From CAMYMG01 sp038259455 (lineage in GTDB: Bacteria > Pseudomonadota > Alphaproteobacteria > Rhizobiales > Rhizobiaceae): 11,904 nucleotides of DNA. The stretch covers positions 1-11,904 of the forward strand of contig JBBSOT010000124.1 of assembly GCA_038259455.1 (NCBI GenBank). Direction: 5' to 3'. Each line of letters begins with the position of its first letter. Position 1 is the stretch's first letter. Positions 1 to 9,040 of the stretch are shown here, piece by piece. The notes under the pieces are model-generated. The model had not been told where the DNA came from, ran no database searches, and saw only the letters and a program-made list of their open reading frames with translations. Made by a program: the position numbers and the translations under genes.

Positions 1-1105
1 CGCCGGGCCGCCAGTTTGTCCGGATGGTTTCGAACAGGGCCTCATCGGCCTCTGGATCATGAAAAGGCTGCCCCGGTGCATCAATAGCTGAGACACCGCC
101 CAATGGTAGAAAGAACCTTACTTGCCCCTCCATCTTGTTTAGCCGATCGACAATGAACGCACCAATCTGGCGATTTTCATCGGGCGTTGTCCGCATTAGC
201 GTCACCTGGGCGTTATGCACATGCAGCCGGCGATCCTTGAGTTGCGGGGGGACAGTTTCGATTGCGCCGAAATTCACCATGTCTACCGCCCCAACGGACC
301 CGACATACGGGAGGCGGGAGCGAATGGCGGCGCCGAACCGGTCTTGAGTACAGGCAAAGACACCACCTACCAGATGGTCGGCGATCTCGGTTGTGGTGAC
401 GTCGATCATCCCGGTCAGAAAGCCCGATTCTGCTAGCTTCTCCATCGATTGGCCACCGGTGCCCGTGGCGTGAAAGACTGTCAGATCGAAAGACTCTTCC
501 AGCATCGAGCGGATGTTTGTGACACAAGCAGTCGTGACCCCGAACATGGTCAAGCCGATTGCAGGTTTGTCTTCGGCGCCGAGCGGCACGTCGTTGGTTG
601 CCATGCCGGCAGCTGCATGAGCTGCGTTTGCAATGACCTTGCGCGATATCGCATTGAGTCCCGCAATATCCACCACCGAATACATCATCGTAATATCATT
701 GGGGCCGACATATGGAGCTGTGTTGCCCGACGCTGCAGTGGAAAGCATCAACTTGGGCAGTCCGATCGGCAACTGACGCATGGCATGCGTGACAAGGGCC
801 GTATTTCCAGTGCCCCCAAGCCCCAGAACTGCCGCCACATCATCGCGTGAGACTAGGAACCTGGCCAGTGCTTCGGCCATGGCCGTCACCGCTTCGCCGC
901 GATCGGTACGACCCAACACTGCGTCCGCTCCATCCGGGTGAAATTTTGCGACATCCGCCGGACTGAAATCGGACTCCTCGCTACTCTCCATCGTGCTTAC
1001 ATCAACGATTGCGACGGATGCTCCAGCGGCCTTGGCCATTTCCGCTGCATAGCGCAGTTCTGGTGCCTTGGTGTCCATTGTGCCGATTACAAACAGCTTC
1101 TTCAT
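1..1105 (-). CDS. UPF0261 / Tm-1-like ATP-binding family protein, 3' end off the window
   Basis: The minus strand is open without a stop from an ATG at 1105-1103 to the left edge, giving 368 residues that begin MKKLFVIGTMDTKAPELRYA. The family is usually about 400 residues, so roughly 30 C-terminal residues are missing. Family features seen are the N-terminal GTMDTK motif, a glycine-rich stretch GLGGTGNTALV near residue 95, STAASGNTAPYVGPNDI near residue 122, and FHATGTGGQSMEKL near residue 212. A strong ribosome site (GGAGAGGTGGG) precedes the ATG. The family includes the N-terminal half of tomato Tm-1, which binds ATP; its bacterial role is not established. In alphaproteobacteria such genes often lie in carbohydrate-use clusters. 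Here it diverges from the GntR-led transporter cluster across a palindromic operator, so it is probably co-regulated with it. The family call is secure; the function is unknown. Confidence 0.88.
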   Translation of the reverse strand, partial: MKKLFVIGTMDTKAPELRYAAEMAKAAGASVAIVDVSTMESSEESDFSPADVAKFHPDGADAVLGRTDRGEAVTAMAEALARFLVSRDDVAAVLGLGGTGNTALVTHAMRQLPIGLPKLMLSTAASGNTAPYVGPNDITMMYSVVDIAGLNAISRKVIANAAHAAAGMATNDVPLGAEDKPAIGLTMFGVTTACVTNIRSMLEESFDLTVFHATGTGGQSMEKLAESGFLTGMIDVTTTEIADHLVGGVFACTQDRFGAAIRSRLPYVGSVGAVDMVNFGAIETVPPQLKDRRLHVHNAQVTLMRTTPDENRQIGAFIVDRLNKMEGQVRFFLPLGGVSAIDAPGQPFHDPEADEALFETIRTNWRPG

Positions 1106-1139
1106 CCCACCTCTCCAATATCGAACTCGCGTCGCAGTC

Positions 1140-1169
1140 ATAATATTGCGTATTGCATACAATACGCAA
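1140..1169 (-). promoter_or_regulatory. Predicted promoter of the UPF0261 gene, spanning the operator
   Basis: Read on the minus strand, TTGCGT (1169-1164) and TATTAT (1145-1140) are separated by 18 nt, which fits a sigma-70-like promoter. The -35 box is a poor match and the -10 box a good one. The palindrome at 1146-1169 covers the whole spacer and the -35 box, which is where a repressor would block polymerase. This is a pattern match only. Confidence 0.4.
1146..1169. promoter_or_regulatory. Perfect 24-bp palindrome, likely GntR/FCD operator
   Basis: TTGCGTATTG (1146-1155) and CAATACGCAA (1160-1169) are perfect inverted repeats around CATA. The core reads ATTGTATGCAAT on the minus strand, resembling the TNGTNNNACNA-like half-site patterns of FadR/FCD-subfamily GntR operators. 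It lies between divergent genes, 18 bp upstream of the GntR ATG, so autoregulation plus control of both transcription units is likely. The symmetry is directly visible; the identity of the binding protein is inferred from position. Confidence 0.75.
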
Positions 1170-1181
1170 GTCAGCTAGATA
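1153..1181 (+). promoter_or_regulatory. Possible promoter of the GntR-led cluster
   Basis: TTGCAT (1153-1158) and TAGATA (1176-1181) are spaced by 17 nt. If used, transcription would start at about 1187-1188, on or next to the ATG at 1188. No Shine-Dalgarno sequence is visible before that ATG, which fits a leaderless message. The boxes are weak matches and this is tentative. Confidence 0.3.
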
Positions 1182-1187
1182 AACGCA

Positions 1188-1859
1188 ATGAACTCACCTC
1201 GTCATCTCACGCTCCGCGAGCGCATCTACGAAGAAATTGTCCGACTTATCGTGTCGGGCGAGTTACCCAGCGGCGCAGCGCTCGATGAGCGGGCTCTAAC
1301 TGAGCGCCTGGATGTGAGCCGCACGCCGTTTCGCGAGGCCATTGGCACCCTCGCAAAGGAAGGGCTTGTCGAGATACGCCCGTATCGGGGCTTCTTTGTT
1401 CGCAGCTTCACCAAGAAGGAGATTTCCGACCTTTACGAATTGCGTAAGACACTCGAGGTATTTGCCACTCGGTTGGCTGTCCCCCAACTTGACGACACGG
1501 ACATCGCCCTATTTGAACGCCTTCTGAACGAGAGCCTCGCTGCACTGAATCGGCGTGATATGGCAACGTATGCCGCACGCGACCGTGAGTTTCACGAAAC
1601 CATCGCCAGGCGATCGGGCAATACTGCGCTGATCGAGACGCTGGCTAGGCTCGGCCTTCAGATTCAGATTTGCCGGCTAATCGCCAATGAAGATCGCAGT
1701 TTCGCAGATAGAGCGGCGCGTGAGCGTGACGACATGCTCGCTGCGTTCAGGGCACGGGACGCCGAAGGCGCTGCTGCGCTGATGCATCACCACATTTCCG
1801 AGGTTCAGGCCGCCGTGCTCGAACGTCACCCGGAACAGCAGGGGACGACAAAAAGCTGA
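1188..1859 (+). CDS. GntR-family transcriptional regulator, FCD (FadR-type) subfamily
   Basis: A 223-residue DNA-binding regulator. Residues about 8-75 are a winged helix-turn-helix: LRERIYEEIVRLIVSGELPSG, then the recognition region DVSRTPFREAIGTLAKEGLV and the wing RPYRGFFV. Residues about 80-215 form the all-helical FCD ligand domain, with DREFH (first metal/ligand Asp and His) and a late HHHISEV motif. Length is typical. FCD proteins sense small carboxylates or sugar acids and usually repress adjacent catabolic genes. The gene sits 49 bp before the sugar-binding protein gene in the same direction and faces the palindrome at 1146-1169, so it most likely controls both divergent units. No Shine-Dalgarno is visible before the chosen ATG, but the winged helix begins right after it and no better upstream start exists. 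Confidence 0.93.
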   Translation: MNSPRHLTLRERIYEEIVRLIVSGELPSGAALDERALTERLDVSRTPFREAIGTLAKEGLVEIRPYRGFFVRSFTKKEISDLYELRKTLEVFATRLAVPQLDDTDIALFERLLNESLAALNRRDMATYAARDREFHETIARRSGNTALIETLARLGLQIQICRLIANEDRSFADRAARERDDMLAAFRARDAEGAAALMHHHISEVQAAVLERHPEQQGTTKS

Positions 1860-1908
1860 CGGTCACAACGAGCAACGCCAGCAACGGCGTGCATACAAGG
1901 AGGAGAGA

Positions 1909-3171
1909 ATGACCTATTTCAAATCGAACGCGTCGGCCTTTGTGGCCGTGCTGGTTGCGGGCACCATGCTGGCGTCTCCCACTATAGCACAGACCCTCAA
2001 GATGTGGGGGCCGGAGAACATTGCGAATCCAGAAACCGCCGAGCTCTGGAACGAGATCAAGGCAGGCTTTGAGGCCAATAACCCGGGCGTGACAGTCGAG
2101 TTCATGCCACCCACCGGAACCATAAGCAATGGCGCCGTACAGGCTGCCATTCAGTCGGACGCCGGGCCGGATGTGGTCTGGACCAACTCCGGCATCGGTC
2201 GCATGACCGTTGTGGTGGACGCGGGCCTCGTTCAGCCACTGACCGAAGAATATAAGAGCGGTTGGTCAGAAAAGATCTTCCCTTGGCTGGATGCCCAACT
2301 CAAAGGCAACTTCAACGGAGAAATCTACGAAGTGCCCGACGGGCTGGATGCGCTGGGCATCTGGTACCACAAGGATATGTTCGCAAAGAATGGCTGGACG
2401 TTCCCGGACACTTACCAAGGTTTCCTCGATCTTATGCAGAAGATCGAGGAAAGTGGCATGCAGCCTCTCGTAGCCGCACCCAACAATACAGGTTCGGCCG
2501 GCCACCTATTCGGCCTTGTGCTTCAGGTTACAGCTGGCTCAAAAGTGATGGGCGAGGTCGTCTCGGGCAATCTTCCCTGGACCGATAAGCGCGTTGTCGC
2601 CGGTTTCACGGCGTTCCGGAATCTGGTTGAACGCGGCTTTATCAAGCCGGAGATGGCATCGCTCAACTTCGACGCGGGCACTCGCCTTTTTCTGTCGGAA
2701 CGTGCGGCCATGTTCGTTGGCGGCCCCTGGTTCATCGCGCTCGCGCGAGGTGCTGACTACCCGCTGGGAAATCTCGGCTACACCACCATGCCGTCCGATC
2801 TGCCCGGCGAATCCATCCCCACCGGTGGCATCGGCTGGAGTTACATGATCCCTACCAGCTCGTCCCAGCCCGAACTCGCGCGCGAATGGATCGACTATCT
2901 GCTCAGCGACGAAGTCATGAAACTGCGGGCGGAACACCCCACTTCCAGTGCCATCTACCCTCGCGAGCTAACGGACGTCACACCAGCGACCCCCGTCATG
3001 CTGGATATCTTCAAAGCCGCAAGCGATGGTGTGGGATACAATCCCAGCGTCTACGTGCCCGGCTCGACGATCGACACCTACTATCAGGTTATACAGGGCC
3101 TGATCTCTGGTCAGGTGACGCCCGAGGATGGTGCCGCTCAGATTGAAGCCACGATGCACAAAGCCCAATAG
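1909..3171 (+). CDS. ABC transporter extracellular sugar-binding protein, family 1
   Basis: A 420-residue periplasmic binding protein. It has an N-terminal signal peptide with hydrophobic core AFVAVLVAGTMLA and a probable cleavage near residues 27-28 (TIA/Q). The mature protein begins with the beta strand TLKMWGPENIANPET, typical of family-1 solute-binding proteins. Further family features are FEANNPGVTVEFM near residue 55, QSDAGPDVVWTN near residue 81, and GIGWSYMIP near residue 306. A strong ribosome site AAGGAGGAG lies 5-6 nt before the ATG. The product captures the transported sugar in the periplasm for the two permeases encoded immediately downstream. The ligand cannot be deduced; the GntR regulator and oxidoreductase neighbours suggest a sugar or sugar derivative. 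Confidence 0.93.
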   Translation: MTYFKSNASAFVAVLVAGTMLASPTIAQTLKMWGPENIANPETAELWNEIKAGFEANNPGVTVEFMPPTGTISNGAVQAAIQSDAGPDVVWTNSGIGRMTVVVDAGLVQPLTEEYKSGWSEKIFPWLDAQLKGNFNGEIYEVPDGLDALGIWYHKDMFAKNGWTFPDTYQGFLDLMQKIEESGMQPLVAAPNNTGSAGHLFGLVLQVTAGSKVMGEVVSGNLPWTDKRVVAGFTAFRNLVERGFIKPEMASLNFDAGTRLFLSERAAMFVGGPWFIALARGADYPLGNLGYTTMPSDLPGESIPTGGIGWSYMIPTSSSQPELAREWIDYLLSDEVMKLRAEHPTSSAIYPRELTDVTPATPVMLDIFKAASDGVGYNPSVYVPGSTIDTYYQVIQGLISGQVTPEDGAAQIEATMHKAQ

Positions 3172-3198
3172 GCGAGAAGCCATTCGGGGCAACAAGAC

Positions 3199-4155
3199 AT
3201 GACGAAAGGTCCCGAAAATACGCTGGCGCGTCAGAACAGTCGGGGAGCGGATCCCGCCCGCCGACTGTTGTCTGCTGAAAAACCAGGTGAAGACGGGTTC
3301 TTCGCGGCCATTGGCTTTCTGCTGCCGGCCTTGCTTGTCTACGGTGCCTTCACGCTATTCCCGATTTTTCGCACCGTCTGGCTGAGCTTTACCGACAGCG
3401 GCGGATATAACACGGCGGCCAGCTTCGTGGGACTGGACAACTACACCGCGCTCGCCACCGATCCCATCGCCTGGCGCGCACTGTGGCAAACCGTAATCTG
3501 GCTGGTACTCCACGTAGTCCTCGCAGGCGGGTTTGGTCTCGTGCTGGCGTTGATGATAGGTCGGTTGAGAAATGCCCAGGTCCTTTTTCGCGCAGGATTC
3601 TTCCTGCCACATCTGGTTTCGCTGGGCGTGGTCGGGATCATCTGGGCCAATATATACGATCCATATTTCGGCCTGCTCAATACTTCCCTGGACAAGCTTG
3701 GTCTGGGGTTCTTGCAGCAGGGCTGGCTCTCTGACCCTACGCTGGTTCTGTTCTCAGTGAACCTTGCGAGCTCCTGGCAAGGCTTCGGCCTTTATATGCT
3801 GCTGTTTCTGGCCGGCCTGCAAAACATCGATAACTCGCTCTACGACGCAGCCGACGTAGACGGTGCAACTGAATGGCAGAAACTTTGGTATGTAACTTTG
3901 CCTGGGTTGCGCGACGTGATGACTTTCGTAATGTCCCTCGCGCTGATCAATGGCCTTAAGGGCTTTGCCACAGTCTTCGTGATGACCAATGGGGGGCCGT
4001 TTTACGCCAGCGAACTCATCACCACGTATATCTACCGCCTGGCTTTCCAGGCGCAGCAGCATGGAAAGGCGGCCGTGCTCTGCATTGTCCTTAGTGCGAT
4101 AGCCGTCGCCATCACTGTCGCCTTCAACCGCTGGCGGGCAAGTGGTGACGCATGA
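3199..4155 (+). CDS. Sugar ABC transporter permease, MalF/UgpA type
   Basis: A 318-residue inner-membrane permease. After about 30 polar cytosolic residues comes the first transmembrane segment (AAIGFLLPALLVYGAFTLFPI), followed by several hydrophobic helices. The ABC-binding EAA loop near residues 215-236 reads YDAADVDGATEWQKLWYVTLP, with the conserved Gly of DGA. It should pair with the permease encoded next to form the CUT1 translocation pore. The stop overlaps the start of the next gene by four bases (ATGA, 4152-4155), implying translational coupling and roughly equal expression. It begins 27 nt after the binding-protein gene. Confidence 0.93.
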   Translation: MTKGPENTLARQNSRGADPARRLLSAEKPGEDGFFAAIGFLLPALLVYGAFTLFPIFRTVWLSFTDSGGYNTAASFVGLDNYTALATDPIAWRALWQTVIWLVLHVVLAGGFGLVLALMIGRLRNAQVLFRAGFFLPHLVSLGVVGIIWANIYDPYFGLLNTSLDKLGLGFLQQGWLSDPTLVLFSVNLASSWQGFGLYMLLFLAGLQNIDNSLYDAADVDGATEWQKLWYVTLPGLRDVMTFVMSLALINGLKGFATVFVMTNGGPFYASELITTYIYRLAFQAQQHGKAAVLCIVLSAIAVAITVAFNRWRASGDA

Positions 4156-4979
4156 GATTTATACGAAAGGAGCTACCTATCATCGCGGCGCTGACGCCGA
4201 TCCTCGCCTTGGTGTTGGCGCCGTTTGCATGGCTGATCGTCTCAAGCTTCAAGTCCCCGCGCGAGATATCAATCGCCGATCCGTTCGATTTCCCCGAACA
4301 GTTGATGTGGCAGAACTATGTGGAGGCCTGGCAGGTCGGCGGCTTCGGTGACTTGATCGGCAACAGCCTCATAAACCTCGTGGGTGTGATCGCCCTCACG
4401 CTCATCGTATGCGCGCCAGGCGGTTATGCGCTGGCCAAGATGAGGTTCCGCTACCGTGAATGGGTATTCTACCTTTTCATTCTGGGCCTCACGATTCCAA
4501 TTCAGGCGATAGTCATCCCACTTTATCAGGTGCTTCAATCGCTGCGGTTGATCGACAGCCTTGCCGGCATAATCCTTGCGCAGGTAAGCAATGGCATTCC
4601 ATTCGGGCTCTTCCTGATGCGGAGCTTTTTCCGCAGCGTTCCCGAGGAGTTGCTGGAAGCTGCAAGGATCGATGGCGCGAGTCATTTCCAGATTCTGACC
4701 AAGGTCATGCTCCCGATTTCGCAGCCCGCAATTCTCGCGCTTGTGGTCATCTCTGCGCTGTCAACTTGGAACGATTTCTTTCTGCCCCTCGTGGTGCTTA
4801 TCAGCGCCGACGTGCAGACTCTGCCGCTCGGTTTGGTACGCTTCGCGGGCACCTTCACTTCGAACTACCGCCTGGTGTTCGCAGGCACGGTGATCTCGTT
4901 CCTTCCAATTGTCATCTTGTACCTGATCACACAGCGTAGCTTCACCGAGGGGCTGACCCAGGGCGCGTTGAAAGGATAA
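4152..4979 (+). CDS. Sugar ABC transporter permease, MalG/UgpE type
   Basis: A 275-residue inner-membrane permease of the MalG type. A first transmembrane helix (IIAALTPILALVLAPFAWLIV) is followed by a periplasmic segment with VSSFKSPREI and NYVEAW, then further helices. The EAA loop near residues 168-188 (LLEAARIDGASHFQILTKVM) contacts the ATPase. The C-terminus FTEGLTQGALKG is the typical MalG ending. The start overlaps the upstream permease by ATGA. Together with the binding protein and the ATPase at 6496, a full CUT1 importer is encoded, although two enzyme genes separate the ATPase from the permeases. Confidence 0.94.
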   Translation: MRFIRKELPIIAALTPILALVLAPFAWLIVSSFKSPREISIADPFDFPEQLMWQNYVEAWQVGGFGDLIGNSLINLVGVIALTLIVCAPGGYALAKMRFRYREWVFYLFILGLTIPIQAIVIPLYQVLQSLRLIDSLAGIILAQVSNGIPFGLFLMRSFFRSVPEELLEAARIDGASHFQILTKVMLPISQPAILALVVISALSTWNDFFLPLVVLISADVQTLPLGLVRFAGTFTSNYRLVFAGTVISFLPIVILYLITQRSFTEGLTQGALKG

Positions 4980-4984
4980 ACCCA

Positions 4985-6094
4985 GTGTCGCAGTTCACGC
5001 ACATGCCAAGACACATAACCTACAACTTCGAATATGACCGACGGATCAGGGCCTGTTTCATCGGCGCGGGCGGCCATGCCTTTCGCAATGTATATCCGGC
5101 CCTGCGCTATGCGCCCGTGGAACTCGTGGCGGTCTGCGATCTTGATGCCGGTCGGGCAGCAGCCCTTGCATCCCAGTTCGGGGCCGGCTCAAGCTATACT
5201 GACTATCGTCAAATGCTTGGGTCGGAACGCCCGGAGCTCGTCTTCATCGTGACAGCCTATCTTCCGGACGGCCGTCCTCAAGCCACCGACATCGCCTTGG
5301 CGGCCATGGAGGCAGGCGCGCATGTGTGGATGGAAAAGCCTACGGCCGCCACGATGGACGATGTCAGCGCTCTCAGAAAGGTCAGTGCACGCACCGGTCG
5401 CATGGTGATGACAGGTTTCAAGAAGACCTTCTTTCCCACAATCGAAAAGCTCAAGGAACTGATCGGCCGGCCGGACTTTGGCGCGCTGACCTCGATCAAT
5501 GTCCGATATCCAGAAGGCCTGCCGCCCTTCGCGGAGCGAGCCGACCTAAACAGGATGCAACATTTCGTCGACCACATCTCTCACCCCGGCTCCATTCTTC
5601 ACTTCCTCGCGGGCGAAATCGCCGAGGCGTCATATCAATGGTCACCGGTGTCGGGAGCTACTGTCACGAACTTCCGCTTCGAATCGGGTGCCGTCGGGTC
5701 GATGCACCTGACAGGCGGACAGTCTTGGGGCGGTACGCTCGAGCGTGTGGAAATCATCGGCGAGGGTGCGCATGCGGTGGTCGAGAACGGTACGAAGCTG
5801 ATCTATTACCGTCGTGCCGACTTGCCCGAATACGGGCGCGCCGCCAGCTTCATTCAGCCTGAAGAGAATGCCGCCCTTCTGTTCGAGCCCGAAAATTCGC
5901 TGGGCCAGCTCTACAACAACAATCTCTTCTATCTAGGATATGTGCCTGAAATCCTGCACATGACCGACGCCATATTAGAGGGCCACCCTTTGAATCGGGG
6001 CACGCTCGATACCTCGGAGGAGATCATGCGCTTGTTTGACTTCTATCGATTCACGCCGGCAGGCGTCTCGAAACAGTTTCACAGGGAGAAGTAA
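4985..6094 (+). CDS. Gfo/Idh/MocA-family NAD(P)-dependent oxidoreductase
   Basis: A 369-residue enzyme. The N-terminal Rossmann fold carries the dinucleotide motif IGAGGHA near residues 26-32 and an acidic end of beta-2 (VAVCDLD) near residue 52, favouring NAD. The family motif MEKPTAA places the catalytic-type Lys at 118. A conserved VDHISHP stretch has D196 and H200 in the substrate region. These enzymes oxidise or reduce sugars, inositols or sugar derivatives in the cytoplasm, here presumably the imported compound. The start is GTG at 4985, supported by AAAGGA eight bases upstream; the in-frame ATG at 5003 has no ribosome site. It lies 5 nt after the permease stop, so it is in the same operon. 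The exact substrate is not deducible. Confidence 0.9.
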   Translation: MSQFTHMPRHITYNFEYDRRIRACFIGAGGHAFRNVYPALRYAPVELVAVCDLDAGRAAALASQFGAGSSYTDYRQMLGSERPELVFIVTAYLPDGRPQATDIALAAMEAGAHVWMEKPTAATMDDVSALRKVSARTGRMVMTGFKKTFFPTIEKLKELIGRPDFGALTSINVRYPEGLPPFAERADLNRMQHFVDHISHPGSILHFLAGEIAEASYQWSPVSGATVTNFRFESGAVGSMHLTGGQSWGGTLERVEIIGEGAHAVVENGTKLIYYRRADLPEYGRAASFIQPEENAALLFEPENSLGQLYNNNLFYLGYVPEILHMTDAILEGHPLNRGTLDTSEEIMRLFDFYRFTPAGVSKQFHREK

Positions 6095-6096
6095 GA

Positions 6097-6474
6097 ATGC
6101 GAGACGATGTCGTGATCCGCCGCGACAGGGGCGAACTCAACAAGACCAGCTGGGGGCAACTACTCTGGAAAATTAGCGATGAAGCTATGCCTGGCGCAGA
6201 ATCCACATTTGGTACCTGCACGATTCAGCCTGGGCTGCGCAATCCCCTCCATTCGCATCCCGATTGCGAGGAAATTCTCTATGTCGTTTCGGGCGAATGT
6301 GATCACAAGCTGGGCGATGATATATTCAGCCTTAGGCCCGGCGACGCCATCCGCATCCCGAAAGGCGTCCGCCACTGGGCCAAATGCACCGGCGATACCC
6401 CTTTGTTTGCTCTGATATTCTTTTCGACGGGCCAGCGTACCGCCGTCAACCACGAAGGGGACGGGACGACCTGA
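6097..6474 (+). CDS. Small single-domain cupin protein
   Basis: A 125-residue cytosolic protein with one cupin barrel. Motif 1 fits the consensus exactly: G46, then H52-x-H54, E59 and G66 (HSHPDCEEILYVVSG). Motif 2 has G82, P88, G90 and H93 (GDAIRIPKGVRHW). H52, H54, E59 and H93 would bind a metal. Small cupins of this kind act as sugar isomerases/epimerases or sugar-acid binding proteins, but no specific reaction can be assigned. It starts two bases after the oxidoreductase stop with GGGAGAAG as ribosome site, so the two are tightly co-expressed and may act in successive steps. Confidence 0.88.
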   Translation: MRDDVVIRRDRGELNKTSWGQLLWKISDEAMPGAESTFGTCTIQPGLRNPLHSHPDCEEILYVVSGECDHKLGDDIFSLRPGDAIRIPKGVRHWAKCTGDTPLFALIFFSTGQRTAVNHEGDGTT

Positions 6475-6495
6475 AGGTCATACCCGCAGACAGTC

Positions 6496-7560
<1,065 letters not shown>

Positions 7561-7633
7561 AAATAGCCAAACCTGTTGCCAAAGGACCACCATAGAACAT
7601 CTTATTCAAGTGAATCGCGTGCACCGGCGTCTG
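7561..7633. other. Spacer after the ABC operon, no clear terminator
   Basis: The 73 bases after the ATPase stop lack a stable hairpin followed by a T-run on the plus strand. No coding signal is seen. The join to the decayed insertion sequence lies about here. Confidence 0.4.
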
Positions 7634-7760
7634 AGGTGACCCCAATTTGTGAGACCGTTGGACGCGATAGAAGGACGGTTCAGAGACAAAAAAGATTTGC
7701 GTGTCGGTGAACGTCACAGCAAGTTCCCGTGGGCTGAGCTGGGGCTGTTTCATGCTGAGT
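7634..7760 (-). mobile_element. IS3-family transposase (OrfB) fragment
   Basis: On the minus strand, about 7738 to 7634 encodes LSPRELAVTFTDT followed by FFVSEPSFYR and a degenerate SHKLGSP. This matches the helical region before the DDE integrase core of a common IS3-group OrfB, which usually reads HPELSPRELAVRFTD..YFVSEASVYRLLKAHDL.TSP. The DDE core and both IS ends are missing; the reading frame continues only into unrelated sequence. It is a relic with no transposition ability. The match is from memory of the family and has not been searched. Confidence 0.65.
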
Positions 7761-8155
7761 TCACGTTGGGTTGAGAGCGAAGAATGTGCACTCATCATCG
7801 GTTCGCGACCAGATATGGAAATTGACGGACTGGTGCCGCACCACGCAACTATGAACCCACTCCATTCGAACCATCACTCTGATAAGCCAAACTACAGCTG
7901 TCCGTGCATCGGCCTGGCACGTCAATATCCTCGGGATTGGTTTCCCATCGAATTCGCAGGAAAGTTCGCTGTTTCGCTTGTTCGATCATATGCCGACTAT
8001 GACGTTTGGTTGATTATGACGACGTCAGGGATCCTGGACAGCCGAGCCTGCTCGTCCTCCTACAGTTTGGTTGGCGATGACGGGCCGGCGGCGCGAGAGC
8101 CGGCGGCAAATCCCTCACAGCAGCTGGCGCGGCTCAACTATCTCGTTGGCATCAT
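7761..8155. other. About 400 bp with no recognisable gene
   Basis: A plus-strand open frame crosses this stretch (7701-8183, 160 codons), but its translation resembles no family I recognise, has no convincing ribosome site, overlaps the IS3 relic antisense and enters the dehydrogenase pseudogene in the wrong frame. The GC-rich GCCGGC at 8084-8089 and 8099-8104 could form a hairpin. The stretch is best read as decayed or IS-derived DNA. Confidence 0.5.
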
Positions 8156-8901
8156 GTGTACCCCCCGCGTCGCGTACTGGTAACCGGAGGTGCCAGCGGA
8201 ATCGGCACGGCGCTGGTCGAAGGTTTTGCCCTGCTTGGCGACGACCTGCTGTTTCTGGACATTGACACGCACGGTGGCGAAGACACCACACCTCGGGTCG
8301 CCAAGGCGGGCGGCCGGGCGGACTTCGTCTCTTGCGATGTAGCTGACGTAGAATCCACGCAAGCAGCCATAGCCGCTTGGACAGCAGAGAACGGCCATGT
8401 CGAGATCCTAGTCAACAATGCCGGCGACGATTCGCGCCACGATTTGCAAAGGTCACACCGGAATATTGGGACCGTCAAATCGCGGTAAACCTTCGCCAGC
8501 AGTTCTTTTGCGCCCAGACCGTCGCGCCGGGAATGGTCGCGGCGGGAAGCGGGGCGATCATCAACCTCGGTTCGATTTCATGGATGATTGGTGGTGGCGA
8601 CATGGTCGTCTACGCCACGGCGAAATCCGCCGTACTTGGCATGACTCGGGCGCTGTCCCGCGAATTGGGAGCGAACGGAATTCGCGTCAACGCGATCGCG
8701 CCGGGATAGGTACACACGGAAAAGCAGATGAAAAGGGCAAACTCGGCGTCTCCGGGCGCTATCGAAGCGTTTACGGCGCGGCAATCGCTTGCTGTTCCGC
8801 TTCGTGGTGCCGACATATGCAGCACGGCGATCTGGCTAGCGTCACCTAACGCGGCAATGGTGACTGGATAACAGATTATCGTGGACGGCGGATACATATA
8901 G
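8156..8901 (+). pseudogene. Short-chain dehydrogenase/reductase pseudogene (one frameshift, two nonsense codons)
   Basis: Conceptual repair gives about 248 residues, the normal SDR length. The order of motifs is complete: the NAD-binding LVTGGASGIG, CDVAD, ILVNNAG, catalytic Ser in INLGSIS, the YATAK (Tyr-x-x-x-Lys) pair, IRVNAIAPG and the C-terminal IIVDGGYI. It is broken in three places. One base is lost near 8442-8446, where GATTTGCAAAG replaces an expected six-codon run through Asp-Phe-Ala-Lys. TAG at 8707-8709 stands where the family has Trp (APGWV). TAA at 8869-8871 stands where Gln is expected (G-Q-x-I-VDGG). It resembles sugar dehydrogenases of the xylose/arabinose 1-dehydrogenase-like SDR group. 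The original start is uncertain; GTG 8156 and the out-of-frame ATG 8154 are both possible. Confidence 0.88.
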
Positions 8902-9040
8902 CACTTTCTCGCTTCCTGAGGCATTGTCAGAGCGTTGCGACCCAGTCCCAGTAAGATCAGCATGGCCGTCTGTTATGCCGCGCCGAGTTGGCGCCATTCG
9001 ACGAGAGCAGTTGGCGCGGTTGAGCTTGAAATTGTTACAG
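8902..9040. other. Short stretch without recognisable gene
   Basis: This lies between the dehydrogenase pseudogene and the IS30 relic. An open plus frame runs through it into the transposase tail, but the residues before about 9010 do not resemble a transposase. GTTGGCGC occurs twice (about 8980 and 9010). It probably includes an old IS junction. Confidence 0.3.

Noticed and set aside
135..1288. Several plus-strand open frames between 135 and 1288
   Set aside because: They lie antisense to the well-supported UPF0261 gene or cross the operator, lack ribosome sites and resemble no family; the minus frame is open end to end with family motifs.
8084..8104. GCCGGC hairpin as a terminator
   Set aside because: No T-run follows on either strand and no intact gene ends near it.
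7701..8183. A 160-codon plus-strand frame
   Set aside because: It runs antisense to the IS3 relic, shows no recognisable domain and no ribosome site, and ends out of frame in the dehydrogenase pseudogene.
8377..8709. Treating the C-terminal half of the dehydrogenase as a separate gene
   Set aside because: It lacks the NAD-binding half and a ribosome site, and joins the 8156 frame exactly after one base is restored.
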